Source: Gallionella capsiferriformans ES-2 (GTDB taxonomy: Bacteria > Pseudomonadota > Gammaproteobacteria > Burkholderiales > Gallionellaceae). From it: DNA of 64,000 nucleotides. Of the stretch, positions 8,176-16,429 are shown one piece after another (the stretch's first letter is position 1; every line of letters starts with the position of its first letter). Location of the stretch: contig NC_014394.1 in NCBI RefSeq assembly GCF_000145255.1, positions 2,666,001 through 2,730,000 of the forward strand, read 5' to 3'. Under the pieces are notes generated by a model, which saw only the letters and a list, made by a program, of their open reading frames with translations, was not told the origin of the DNA and made no database searches. The translations under genes were made by a program, and so were the position numbers.

Positions 8176-8574
8176 ATGCAACTGACCGTTTCATCAGATA
8201 GTGCGCTGCGTACACTGATTTGCCTGGGTAAAAAAAACGCGCCTGTCACCATCGCTGAAGTAGCCGAGCAATGCCAAATCTCCAAGAGCACATTGATGAA
8301 AGTGGTCATGACGCTAGTCGGCGCAAATCTAGTCGTGAGTGAACGTGGCAGGAACGGCGGGATTTCCTTGGCACAAGATGCCAAAGACATCTCTGTAGGG
8401 TCGGTAGTTCGCTTGATGGAAAACAGTCTGGCGCTAGTGGAGTGCATGAAAGACGGCACATCTACCTGTCCATTATTGCCAAAGTGTCGGTTGAAACACG
8501 TTTTATATACTGCACAAGAGAATTTTTTCAGTACGCTGGACAACACATCGCTGGCGGATTTGCTGAGGGACTAG
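8176..8574 (+). CDS. Second NsrR-like Rrf2 regulator, divergent from the sNOR operon
   Basis: A 132-residue Rrf2 protein with an N-terminal winged helix (RGRNGGISLAQD) and the cysteine triad C90, C98 and C104 in the same C-x7-C-x5-C spacing as the first regulator at 2215-2700. An additional cysteine lies near residue 33. It is shorter at the C-terminus than the first copy. It is transcribed away from the sNOR operon across the dyad at 8082-8110, the usual layout for a local regulator. It probably senses NO through an Fe-S cluster; whether it recognises the same operators as its paralogue is open. Confidence 0.82.
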   Translation: MQLTVSSDSALRTLICLGKKNAPVTIAEVAEQCQISKSTLMKVVMTLVGANLVVSERGRNGGISLAQDAKDISVGSVVRLMENSLALVECMKDGTSTCPLLPKCRLKHVLYTAQENFFSTLDNTSLADLLRD

Positions 8575-8698
8575 CAGTAGTAATCGCGCCTAATCATCCT
8601 GCAGGTTGAGCACCTACTTTTTAATCAAAGAATGGGGTTGTTTGACTTCAGCAGCTATTGCCCTGAAATTATATGCTGTTGGATGCATGGCATTTAAC

Positions 8699-10027
8699 TT
8701 AGTACAAAGTAAGATTGACCTTGCCCAGATCAGCTTCGCCCAGCGTCCCCACTGCCGCTTTCAGGCGCAGTTCACTGATGAGGTAGGCATATTGAGCCTG
8801 ATACAGGTCATGGCGTGTCGAAAAGAGTTGTTGCTGCGCGTTCAACACGTCCAGATTGGTGCGCACGCCTACTTCCTGACCCAGCTTGCTGGCTTCCAGC
8901 AAGCTTTCGCTGGAGGTGAGTGCCTGCTGCAAGGCTTTGACTTGCTCGATGCCGCTCACCACACCGAGGTAAGCTTGACGGGTCTGCAGTGCTACGCTGC
9001 GACGGGCGTTTTCCAGTTCCTGGCTGGCGCGCTCGCGATTGGCCTCGGCTTCACGCCACTTGGAACTGGTCGCGCCACCCTGGAAGATCGGCAGATTGAG
9101 TTGCACGCCTATACTTTTGCTGGTGCTATCACTGCCCACACCGAAACTGCCGCCAGTAGCGGCACTCTTAGAGTAATTCGCCACCAGATCGACAGTGGGA
9201 TAATGCCCGCCACGATTGCGCGCCACTTCTTTTTCGGCCAGTTGTGCACCAGCCTGCGCGATAGCCAGTTGCGGGCTATTCAGTTGCGCGTCATTCACCC
9301 ATTGTTCCATGTCGGCGGGTTGCGGCGCTTCCAACTTGAACTGTTTGCCTAGCGATTGTAGGTCTTTTGGTAGCGTATTGATCAGTTGCTGCAAGGTACG
9401 GCGTTTGATTTCCAGATTGTTCTGCGCGGCGATTTCCTGAGCGCTGGTCAAATCGTGGCGTGCCTGTGCTTCGTGGGTATCGGTGATGGTGGCCGTGCCC
9501 ACTTCGAAATTACGCTTCGCCTGAGCGAGTTGTTCCTTGATAGCGGTCTTTTGCGCCTCGGCCAGGCGCACGCTGTCCTGAGCGATCAGCACATCAAAAT
9601 AGGCCTGCGCGACCCGTAACACCAAGTCCTGCTCGGCGATCTTGAATTGCGCTTCGCTTTGCGCGACCTGTAATTCAGCCTCTGTATAAGCGATCCAGTT
9701 TTGTTGACGGAACAAAGGCTGAACCAGCGTCACGCCGTAGCCATTGCTGTTATAGCGATGATTACCGGCCGCACCCGGGATCAAAAATGCACCCCGATAC
9801 TGCGTTGTCAGATCGTTGTATGTCGTGTTCGCAGTGAGATTAACGCTGGGCATCAACAGCGCGCGGCCTTGCGGCAGCTTTTCCTGTCCGGCTTGCTGGG
9901 AGGCACGCGCGGCGGAGAACAGCGGGTCGTTAGCCTGTGCAGCGTGGTAGGTGTCGACCAGGTCGGCAGCACTTGCCGCCCCTGACATTCCCAGTACAAA
10001 CAGAAAAATGCGTGGCATCATTTTCAT
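8699..10027 (-). CDS. tolC: TolC-family outer-membrane efflux channel
   Basis: A protein of about 442 residues with a signal peptide (MKMMPRIFLFVLGMSGAASA) and the two-fold repeated helical pattern of TolC channels: long Ala/Gln/Glu-rich helices, and YGVTLVQPLF and IGVQLNLPIFQGG strands in each half. It would form the outer-membrane exit duct of the exporter encoded upstream in the same direction. The start at 10027 gives a proper signal peptide and clears the upstream cytochrome stop at 10077; an ATG at 10045 is also possible. TolC proteins can serve several pumps, but the operon position ties this one to the ABC exporter. Confidence 0.92.
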   Translation of the reverse strand: MKMMPRIFLFVLGMSGAASAADLVDTYHAAQANDPLFSAARASQQAGQEKLPQGRALLMPSVNLTANTTYNDLTTQYRGAFLIPGAAGNHRYNSNGYGVTLVQPLFRQQNWIAYTEAELQVAQSEAQFKIAEQDLVLRVAQAYFDVLIAQDSVRLAEAQKTAIKEQLAQAKRNFEVGTATITDTHEAQARHDLTSAQEIAAQNNLEIKRRTLQQLINTLPKDLQSLGKQFKLEAPQPADMEQWVNDAQLNSPQLAIAQAGAQLAEKEVARNRGGHYPTVDLVANYSKSAATGGSFGVGSDSTSKSIGVQLNLPIFQGGATSSKWREAEANRERASQELENARRSVALQTRQAYLGVVSGIEQVKALQQALTSSESLLEASKLGQEVGVRTNLDVLNAQQQLFSTRHDLYQAQYAYLISELRLKAAVGTLGEADLGKVNLTLY

Positions 10028-10076
10028 GCTAAAAATCCCCGTCATTGAATTGAGTATCCGATTCTTCGGATGACAC

Positions 10077-10544
10077 CTATTGTGGCGTTTCGACAAAACG
10101 GTACATCGCATGACAGGCGATGCAATTGTTCATTGCCACGCTCAATTGACTGACGATGCGATCGCTGTCTTTGTTGGCCTCGGCATCAGCAGCGATGTCA
10201 TCAAATTTCTTGCGTGTATCGAAGCCTAGTTTTTTCATTTCTACCGGAAGCTTCCTGAACAACGAGCCTGGCGTCTGGGCTTCCGCGCCCATTCCAGATG
10301 CCTTGGCTGATGCTACGACTGCCGCAAAATCCTTCTGGGATGCAGCCTCCAATATGCCTTGCGAGCTTTCCAGCCAGGTACGCATTTCCAGCAACAAGGC
10401 ATTGCGTTCATCCTTGCTGAGCATGACTGCCTGACGACCATCGTCAGAGGGCTGAACCTCACCTACTGTGAATTTGTACGCGAACAGCGCGACGATGATG
10501 GATAAAACAACAACCAGACTCCAGCTTAATTTGCAATTTTTCAT
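10077..10544 (-). CDS. Cytochrome c'/c556-type periplasmic hemoprotein 2
   Basis: A 155-residue protein with an N-terminal signal or anchor (about residues 8-24) and a single C-terminal heme site, CIACH, near residue 143, followed by MYRF. A helical body with one C-terminal CxxCH is the layout of the cytochrome c'/c556 family, whose pentacoordinate members bind NO. It lies in an exporter operon, 35 bases after a similar gene and 49 bases before tolC. Axial ligation and gas binding cannot be read from the sequence. Similarity to its neighbour is limited to the fold pattern, so duplication, if any, is old. Confidence 0.8.
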   Translation of the reverse strand: MKNCKLSWSLVVVLSIIVALFAYKFTVGEVQPSDDGRQAVMLSKDERNALLLEMRTWLESSQGILEAASQKDFAAVVASAKASGMGAEAQTPGSLFRKLPVEMKKLGFDTRKKFDDIAADAEANKDSDRIVSQLSVAMNNCIACHAMYRFVETPQ

Positions 10545-10579
10545 GATTCATATGTTCCGTTTGAAATTAAATGATTTTT

Positions 10580-11011
10580 TTAGTTGGCAGACTTGCCATA
10601 GAAATGTTCCACAAACGCCGGGCGAAAGGCCTGGTGACAACTCAGACAGCCGGACTGAAGTTTCTGGAAAGCTGAAATTACTTTTTGTCCGTCTTTCGCC
10701 TTTGCGGCTTCTGCCATCTCATGTGCGGCTTCATGTGTCTGACCGTCAAATGATTTGAATTTGCTCATGTCGCTGCCCATGAAAGCCATGATGCGCACCT
10801 TTTCATTCATTGGCGCTTCAGGATGTTCGCCGACCAGGTGAGCGGTATGTTCAACCAGCACCCAGTCTTCGCGTGAAATCCCATCGGTTACGATTTGCAT
10901 ATTTTTACCCAAGTCTTTCATGACCTGTTGCAAGACAAGCGGTTCTGCCGCCTGTGCGCTCGTTGCCGCATAAAACAAACCGGCGATTGCCAGTGAGAGA
11001 TATCTTTTCAT
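10580..11011 (-). CDS. Cytochrome c'/c556-type periplasmic hemoprotein 1
   Basis: A 143-residue protein with a clear cleavable signal peptide ending SAQA/AEP and a single heme c site CLSCH near residue 122, followed by QAFRPAFVEHFYG, a typical tail of the cytochrome c'/c556 family. Methionines near residues 31 and 38 could give six-coordinate c556-type heme, so NO binding is not assured. It sits 26 bases after the TetR gene and 35 before a second such cytochrome. Hemoproteins are not a usual part of ABC exporter operons, which makes this arrangement notable. Confidence 0.84.
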   Translation of the reverse strand: MKRYLSLAIAGLFYAATSAQAAEPLVLQQVMKDLGKNMQIVTDGISREDWVLVEHTAHLVGEHPEAPMNEKVRIMAFMGSDMSKFKSFDGQTHEAAHEMAEAAKAKDGQKVISAFQKLQSGCLSCHQAFRPAFVEHFYGKSAN

Positions 11012-11037
11012 TCCTATTCCTTTTTTTAGAGATAAAG

Positions 11038-11661
11038 TTAAGCGTCTTCGTTACGTTTCTTGATGCCATGCAAATATATCGGGAAGGTCTTTTTAGCCTC
11101 CTCCAGCAATGAACGTTTGCCGCCAAAAATGGAGACTTGCATGAAGAGCCCCTGAATCATGCCGATATAAAGTACGGCGGCGTTCTTACTATCCAGATCC
11201 TGAGATACAAGTGACTGTGTCTTCGCCGCATCCAGCAACCCGGCAATTCTTTCTTCATAGCCTGAAATGATGCCCTGTATCAAATCACGCAACTTGCTGT
11301 TCTTCTTGTGTAACATTTCTGTAAACAGCAAACGCGGAATCGAAGGATGCTTGCCGATAAAAGTCACGTGCGCATAGAACATCCGCTCAATTGCATCAAT
11401 CGGCCCTGTCGCTTCGGATGCTGCTTTCTCCAGCACTGTCATCAGTCGCCCGCGTATCCAATGTATGACGGCAAGCCAGATATCGTCCTTAGTGGGAAAA
11501 TGTTTGAAGATGGCACCTTGCGTGACCTTCATCGCATCTGCCATATCCTGGGTCGTCACGCTGTCTATGCCTTTTTCAGCGGCCAGATGAATGGCGACAC
11601 GGACGATCTCTTTTTGTCTTTCTTCGGTAGATAGACGCTGTTTGATAACTTCAGTATTCAC
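11038..11661 (-). CDS. TetR-family regulator of the exporter operon
   Basis: A 207-residue TetR-type repressor. The N-terminal helix-turn-helix is seen in GIDSVTTQDMADAMKVTQGAIFKHFPTKDDIW split over residues 35-65, followed by an all-helical ligand-binding domain. It is encoded inside the exporter operon, 24 bases after the ATPase gene, so it probably autoregulates the whole unit. The palindrome AGTAATTACT at 14784-14793, just upstream of the first gene of the operon, is a possible binding site. The inducing ligand is unknown. Confidence 0.88.
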   Translation of the reverse strand: MNTEVIKQRLSTEERQKEIVRVAIHLAAEKGIDSVTTQDMADAMKVTQGAIFKHFPTKDDIWLAVIHWIRGRLMTVLEKAASEATGPIDAIERMFYAHVTFIGKHPSIPRLLFTEMLHKKNSKLRDLIQGIISGYEERIAGLLDAAKTQSLVSQDLDSKNAAVLYIGMIQGLFMQVSIFGGKRSLLEEAKKTFPIYLHGIKKRNEDA

Positions 11662-11685
11662 GCTAATTTCTCCATTAAAATCCTG

Positions 11686-12393
11686 TTATGCATCTCGTCC
11701 TTCGCCGGCTTCTTCATAAGTGCGGCCATCGCGAATGTGGTAAATACGCTTGAAGGTCGGGATGATCTTCTCATCATGAGTGACCACGACTATGGCGGTC
11801 TGATATTGCTGCGCCATCTGATTCAGTATCCTCACCACCGTTAAGGCACGCTCGCTGTCCAATGGCGCGGTTGGCTCATCGGCGAGGATGATGGGGGGGT
11901 GATTAGCCAGTGCACGCGCAATGGATACGCGCTGCTGCTCACCGCCGGAAAGCTCTGAGACCTGAGCCTGCGCACGGTGGCCAACATCCAGCGCGTCCAG
12001 CAATTCTCTGGCGCGAATCCGCGCCTGTGCATTCGATACACCCGCCAGCATAGGCAATAAAGCGATGTTATCGGTCACGTCCAGGAACGGGATCAGATAA
12101 GGCGCCTGAAATACAAAACCGATACGATCACGTCGCAAGGTGCGTAAATCATCAATCTTCCATGCCCCGTCAAATATCGTCTGTCCGCCCAGTTGCATTT
12201 TTCCTGATGTCGGTTCAATGACCGCGCCAAGGCATTTTAGCAAGGTGCTTTTCCCCGACCCGCTAGGGCCGACCAGGCCGACTACTTCACCCGGCCAGAT
12301 GGTCATGTCCACGCCTTTTAAGGCATCCACCGCGGTATCGCCCTCTCCATAACGCTTGGTCAGATTTTCAATCTGGATCGCAGGTATCTTCAT
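11686..12393 (-). CDS. ABC transporter ATP-binding protein (LolD/MacB/DevA class)
   Basis: A 235-residue ATPase with Walker A GPSGSGKST, the ABC signature LSGGEQQRVSIARALA, Walker B IILADEPTAPLDS and the switch histidine in VVVTHDEK. The sequence type is that of the MacB/LolD/DevA group, which works with FtsX-like permeases and a periplasmic adaptor rather than crossing the membrane in full. It lies four bases after the permease gene and is followed by the TetR gene. It powers the exporter; the substrate is not evident. Confidence 0.95.
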   Translation of the reverse strand: MKIPAIQIENLTKRYGEGDTAVDALKGVDMTIWPGEVVGLVGPSGSGKSTLLKCLGAVIEPTSGKMQLGGQTIFDGAWKIDDLRTLRRDRIGFVFQAPYLIPFLDVTDNIALLPMLAGVSNAQARIRARELLDALDVGHRAQAQVSELSGGEQQRVSIARALANHPPIILADEPTAPLDSERALTVVRILNQMAQQYQTAIVVVTHDEKIIPTFKRIYHIRDGRTYEEAGEGRDA

Positions 12394-12397
12394 CGCC

Positions 12398-13585
12398 TTA
12401 TCCTCCTATCGCCGTGGCGGGATCGATCCGTAATGCAGCACGGATAGCGAAAACGCTGGCCAGCGAACACATCAGCATGACCAGAATGAAGCCCACGATC
12501 GCATCCCCCGGTATCAGCAAAACGTATTTCGGAAACAGTGGCGCCCAAATGGTTGCCGAGATCTTCCCGACGACAAAACCAATCAAACCTAGGCTTAGCG
12601 CCTGCTGCAATATCATGCTACTGATGGTTCGATTACCCGCTCCCACCAGCTTGAGCACAGCGATCTCGCGGATTTTATTCATCGTCATAGTGTAAATAAT
12701 AAAAGCCACAATCGCGGCGCTGACGATGGAAAGAATTACCAGAAACATGAAAATCTGTTTGGATGAGGTCGCAATCAGCTTGGCAACCAGAATCTCTTCC
12801 ATCTGCCCCTTGGTATATGCCTGCAAATGCTTCCAGCGCTTGATCTGTTCGGCAATTATCTGATCGTTGTATCCAGTTCTGATACGCACCAGTACGGCAT
12901 TGACCATATGACTGCTGATCTGGCTTGCCAGAACGGCATCCAGCACTCCCGGTACGCGATTGAAAGCTGGGGTTTCTGTCGTCCTTGCGCGGTCATTCAA
13001 CAAGGCATCATTGTCTTTGAGGAACTGCACCTCCTGAGCATCTTTGAGCGGAACGAATATCATCGGATCGCCACTAGATGACACCATGCGTTGCGTAAGT
13101 CCCACTACCGTGTATGAGTGGCGGCGAATCTGGATGCTTTCACCCAGCGCCAGTCCGGTCTTAATGTCTGCCAGTGCTTCGTAGTGCGTGCGTGCGATGG
13201 GGCGTCCTGCCACCAGAAAGGCTGGTTCTCCCGGCTTTCCCTGTTCAATTCCAACCAGCATGACGCGCACATCCTTGCCGCCTCGCTGGATTTGCATGGT
13301 CAGGTAAGTCACATTCCCTGCTTCCATGACTCCCTCTTGTCCGAGCAGGTCGCGGGCAACATCATCGTGAATACTTGACGGTTCGGCATACGGCCCCAGC
13401 GTCGCTTGCTGAACCACCCACAGGTCGGCACCGGCGTTGTCTATCATGGCTTTGGCATCATCCACCATGCCGCGATAGACCCCGGCCATGGTCAGCGTGA
13501 CACCGATCAGCAGCCCCAGCCCCACACCGGTAAAGACGAACTTCCCCCATCCATGCAGAATGTCGCGGCTTGCAAGGTTGATCAC
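12398..13585 (-). CDS. FtsX-like ABC exporter permease (MacB/DevC class)
   Basis: A 395-residue permease with an N-terminal helix (about residues 15-38), a large periplasmic domain (about 40-270), and three C-terminal helices containing the FtsX-type stretch NKIREIAVLKLVGAGNRTI. That layout defines MacB/DevC-type permeases, which work by mechanotransmission with an adaptor and TolC. The start lies two bases after the adaptor stop and the stop four bases before the ATPase start. It lacks the fused ATPase of true MacB. The substrate could be a peptide, lipid or siderophore, but nothing in the sequence decides this. Confidence 0.92.
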   Translation of the reverse strand: MINLASRDILHGWGKFVFTGVGLGLLIGVTLTMAGVYRGMVDDAKAMIDNAGADLWVVQQATLGPYAEPSSIHDDVARDLLGQEGVMEAGNVTYLTMQIQRGGKDVRVMLVGIEQGKPGEPAFLVAGRPIARTHYEALADIKTGLALGESIQIRRHSYTVVGLTQRMVSSSGDPMIFVPLKDAQEVQFLKDNDALLNDRARTTETPAFNRVPGVLDAVLASQISSHMVNAVLVRIRTGYNDQIIAEQIKRWKHLQAYTKGQMEEILVAKLIATSSKQIFMFLVILSIVSAAIVAFIIYTMTMNKIREIAVLKLVGAGNRTISSMILQQALSLGLIGFVVGKISATIWAPLFPKYVLLIPGDAIVGFILVMLMCSLASVFAIRAALRIDPATAIGG

Positions 13586-13587
13586 AA

Positions 13588-14757
13588 TCAGTTCCTCACG
13601 ATTTCCGAAACGACTTTGAGCTTCAAGTCTTCTTTAATTTCCTTCTGGCTATATACAATCACTTCGTCAGTATCACTGATGCCATCCAGTATTTGTGCGC
13701 GTCCATCCAGCGTCGAGATGCCGATCTTGACTGGCCTGAACTTGGCCAGGTTGTCTTGCAACACCCAGACCCCCGCTTGCCGATCAATCCGTTTGATTGC
13801 AGCGGTGGGAATAGAGCGCGCCTTTTCCTTCACTGGCAATTTAATGGTGACTTCAGCATATTCGCCGAGGCTGGCATTAAACTCTGGCGGAGCAAAAACA
13901 ACATTCACAATGCGTTCCTCGGTGACCGCATCGCTGATCAAATCAATACGTTCAACCGTTCCAGGTACGTGTATTTGAGGATGTGAACGCAGTACGATGT
14001 CAGCCTTCTGCCCGACCCGAAGCAAACCTGACTGTTTTTGGTCGATGCGAGTCTTGATCCATAAATCGTTAGCAGCAATAACTTGAAGTACAACTTGCCC
14101 GGGAACAACGGTCACGCCTTGCTCAAGTAATTTTGCTGTGACAACGCCATCTATCGGACTTTTTAGTCTGATTTGATTGCGCAAATTACCCATACCCAAC
14201 GCATCAGACTGCGCCTTTGAATAGTCTCTTTTTGCTGCCGCCAATGTGGCCGTCGCCGCGCCCAGTGCAGCATGCGAAGCTGTTTTTTCATTCAGTTTGG
14301 CATCCAGCATTTCCTGACTAATGAAGCCTTTTGTGTGCAATTCACTGTATCGTTTATAGGCAGAAGCAGTTGTTTTATTCTGACTCTGTGCTTGCAGTAA
14401 CTGAGCTTCTGCAACCTTGATTGAATTGGCAGATCGCTCTTTCATAAAGAGACTGCTGGCCACCTTTTCATCAAGATCAATAGGATCCAGCTCAGCTACA
14501 ATCTGACCTGCCTTCACATGATCGCCCTGATCGACCATGAGGTTTTTGATTCTGCCAGTCATGACTGGAGAAATAGTGTAACTGTGCCTGGCTTCAACCA
14601 GACCAACACCGAACACTTCGGCTGTCAGTGCCCCCTGCTGAATCTTTTCGACGGTAACTTTGACCGGCGCAAGCGGCCCTTGGGTAAGAACTGCCCATGC
14701 AAATATTGAAATAAACAGAATGCCTAACAGGATAATTTTCAAACTAAGTTTCGACAT
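13588..14757 (-). CDS. Periplasmic adaptor (HlyD/MacA-like membrane-fusion protein)
   Basis: A 389-residue adaptor with an N-terminal membrane helix or signal (about residues 7-24), a lipoyl half-motif VDQGDHVKAGQIVAELD, a coiled-coil hairpin (about 90-180), the second lipoyl half near LKSPIDGVVTAKLLEQG, and a beta-barrel plus membrane-proximal domain. It bridges the permease and the TolC-type channel. It is the first gene of a seven-gene operon that runs on through permease, ATPase, TetR, two cytochromes and TolC. Upstream is AT-rich DNA with a short palindrome that may be the TetR operator. Confidence 0.93.
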   Translation of the reverse strand: MSKLSLKIILLGILFISIFAWAVLTQGPLAPVKVTVEKIQQGALTAEVFGVGLVEARHSYTISPVMTGRIKNLMVDQGDHVKAGQIVAELDPIDLDEKVASSLFMKERSANSIKVAEAQLLQAQSQNKTTASAYKRYSELHTKGFISQEMLDAKLNEKTASHAALGAATATLAAAKRDYSKAQSDALGMGNLRNQIRLKSPIDGVVTAKLLEQGVTVVPGQVVLQVIAANDLWIKTRIDQKQSGLLRVGQKADIVLRSHPQIHVPGTVERIDLISDAVTEERIVNVVFAPPEFNASLGEYAEVTIKLPVKEKARSIPTAAIKRIDRQAGVWVLQDNLAKFRPVKIGISTLDGRAQILDGISDTDEVIVYSQKEIKEDLKLKVVSEIVRN

Positions 14758-14895
14758 ATTCCGCCTGAAGAATGATTTAAGTAAGTAATTACTCGCTATC
14801 CTAATGACATTGATCTAACCTGTCAAGGGAGAGACTATTTGAAAAGACTACCGAGATTTATTAACTTGTCGAATGTCCACATTTGGATACCTTCT

Positions 14896-15019
14896 TGCCG
14901 CTTGCGAACAGCCCTTTTCTTACTGAATATTTTGTACATTGACCATCCTAAAATGGCACAGAGCAAAATTTCTCCTTCAAGGATATGCAAGCGGCAGTGC
15001 TCAACATGCCTGCCGCTTG
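14896..15019. repeat. Three copies of TGCCGCTTG, two as an inverted pair beside the recombinase gene
   Basis: CAAGCGGCAG at 14988-14997 and CTGCCGCTTG at 15010-15019 are perfect 10-base inverted arms with a 12-base spacer. A third, direct copy TGCCGCTTG lies at 14896-14904. The cluster begins 15 bases beyond the recombinase stop. Tyrosine recombinases act at paired inverted core sites, so this could be a recombination site, or it could be a simple terminator hairpin. The rest of the 14758-15034 gap shows no gene. Confidence 0.4.
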
Positions 15020-15034
15020 TATTGGCAATACCTG

Positions 15035-15661
15035 CTAGACCTCCGTCTGCTCGGAGATAACGAGGGCATCATCGACCTCAATACCCAAATATCTCACGGT
15101 ACTTTCCAGTTTGGTGTGACCGAGAAGTAGCTGCACGGCACGCAGATTTTTAGTGCGGCGATAGATCAGCGTGGCTTTGGTGCGCCGCATGCTATGTGTC
15201 CCATACGCATTCGAGTCCAGACCGATGGATGTCACCCACTGATCAACGATCTTTGCATATTGCCGAGTCGAAATATGGGGCGAATCATGTATGCGGCTTG
15301 GGAATAGAAACTGTTCAGATTTGAGATGCGCGGCTGCTATCCATGCTGCCACAGCATCGCGTGTTTGTTCGGTGATTTCAAATTGCACTGGTCGGTGCGT
15401 TTTGCGCTGCATAACGATTGCACGTTGTAAAACCTGACCGCCTTGTGCAACATCACGCACTTGCAGTTCGACCAAGTCACAGCCGCGTAGTTTGCTATCG
15501 ATGGCGAGGTTGAACATGGCAAGCTCTCGAACCTGTTTAGCCAACTGAAGCCGGATGCGTATCGCCCATATCTCCTTCAGTTTCAGCGGCATCTTCTGGC
15601 CAACCAGCTTGCCTTTGTTCCACGCTACATTGTGGGTTTGTATAGTGGTATCGGTGTTCAT
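15035..15661 (-). CDS. Minimal tyrosine recombinase / integrase
   Basis: A 208-residue phage-integrase-family protein made almost only of the catalytic domain. The visible catalytic residues are an arginine in KLRGCDLVEL, the H-x-x-R box in THSMRRTKAT, a histidine in LLGHTKLESTVRYLG and the nucleophilic tyrosine in the same segment. The N-terminal core-binding domain of ordinary integrases is missing. Very short integrases of this sort are common in Proteobacteria as apparently solitary genes. Its neighbours, a toxin-antitoxin pair and inverted repeats, mark the stretch as accessory DNA. Whether it is active, and on which site, is unknown. Confidence 0.85.
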   Translation of the reverse strand: MNTDTTIQTHNVAWNKGKLVGQKMPLKLKEIWAIRIRLQLAKQVRELAMFNLAIDSKLRGCDLVELQVRDVAQGGQVLQRAIVMQRKTHRPVQFEITEQTRDAVAAWIAAAHLKSEQFLFPSRIHDSPHISTRQYAKIVDQWVTSIGLDSNAYGTHSMRRTKATLIYRRTKNLRAVQLLLGHTKLESTVRYLGIEVDDALVISEQTEV

Positions 15662-15751
15662 GACGTTCTCCTTGTGTTAAAAGGAAAACCATTGTCACCG
15701 CTTTACGGTCCTTATGTGCTGATCTACGCCACTGCGAGAATTGCGAACCGC

Positions 15752-16084
15752 TTATGCCGCAGCTGGATGCTCCGATTCAACGGAAAGTTTCATGCCAACA
15801 GCCTTCAACACTGCCAGCAATGTTTTTAGGGTCGGATTTCCTTTGGCCGACAGCGTGCGATACAGTGTTTCCCGGCTGATTCCCGCTTCAGCAGCAACCG
15901 CGCCAAGTCCACCATAGGCTTCTGCGACCGTGCGTAGCGCAAGCAGTCCGGCGGCACGGTCATCAGGATTGTCGAGCGACTCCATGGCTGCTTTCATGTA
16001 TTCAACGGCCAGCTCGCGGTCTGCCCGCAACTCTGCTACTTCGCGATCATGGTGTGATACCGCAGCATTGATTTTTCTGCTCAT
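15752..16084 (-). CDS. HigA-type antitoxin (HTH addiction-module antidote)
   Basis: A 110-residue protein with a C-terminal helix-turn-helix: the GGLGAVAAEAGISRETLYRTL segment spans about residues 58-78, then NPTLKTLLAVLKAVGMKLSV. This matches the addiction-module antidote family paired with Gp49-like toxins. The start overlaps the toxin stop by four bases (ATGA), so translation is coupled and the toxin comes first, as in hig modules. It should bind the toxin and repress the promoter, probably at the palindromes at 16416-16429 and 16685-16700. Confidence 0.88.
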   Translation of the reverse strand: MSRKINAAVSHHDREVAELRADRELAVEYMKAAMESLDNPDDRAAGLLALRTVAEAYGGLGAVAAEAGISRETLYRTLSAKGNPTLKTLLAVLKAVGMKLSVESEHPAAA

Positions 16085-16404
16085 ACTCGCCTCCTTTTCC
16101 AGTCTTCCCAGTATTGCTTTGCCTTCGTGATATCCGCAGGCTGCGTTTTCTTAGAACCACCACACAGCAAGATGACAACCGTCTGACCATGACGCCCAAA
16201 ATAAACTCGATAACCTGCACCAAGATGTTCTCGTAATTCCTGTACGCCTTCACCAACTGAATCGCAGTCACCGAAATTGCCAGACTCCAGGCGTTTAATC
16301 CGTATTCGAAATTTGGCTTGCGCCTGCTTATCGCGAAGTGACTGAAGCCATTCGGTTATAGGCTCTTTGCCATCTTCAGTTTGGTATCGAAAGATTTCAA
16401 TCAT
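16081..16404 (-). CDS. RelE/ParE-superfamily toxin (HigB/Gp49-like)
   Basis: A 107-residue basic protein of the phage-derived Gp49-like group. It shows the family pattern: a start MIEIFRYQTEDGKEPITEWL, then RIKRLESGNFGDC, then GVQELREHLGAGYRVYFGRHG and a C-terminal ILLCGGSKKTQPADI. Members are ribosome-dependent mRNA interferases or gyrase-directed poisons; which one applies here cannot be read from the sequence. It is the first gene of the pair and is immediately preceded by a 14-base perfect palindrome. Confidence 0.88.
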   Translation of the reverse strand: MIEIFRYQTEDGKEPITEWLQSLRDKQAQAKFRIRIKRLESGNFGDCDSVGEGVQELREHLGAGYRVYFGRHGQTVVILLCGGSKKTQPADITKAKQYWEDWKRRRV

Positions 16405-16415
16405 GGCGGATAATG

Positions 16416-16429
16416 TAGCTTATAAGCTA
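16416..16429. promoter_or_regulatory. Palindrome at the toxin-antitoxin promoter
   Basis: TAGCTTATAAGCTA is a perfect 14-base palindrome, 11 bases before the toxin start codon, and reads as AGCT half-sites around TATA. It is well placed for autorepression by the antitoxin. A related site occurs at 16685-16700. Confidence 0.6.
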
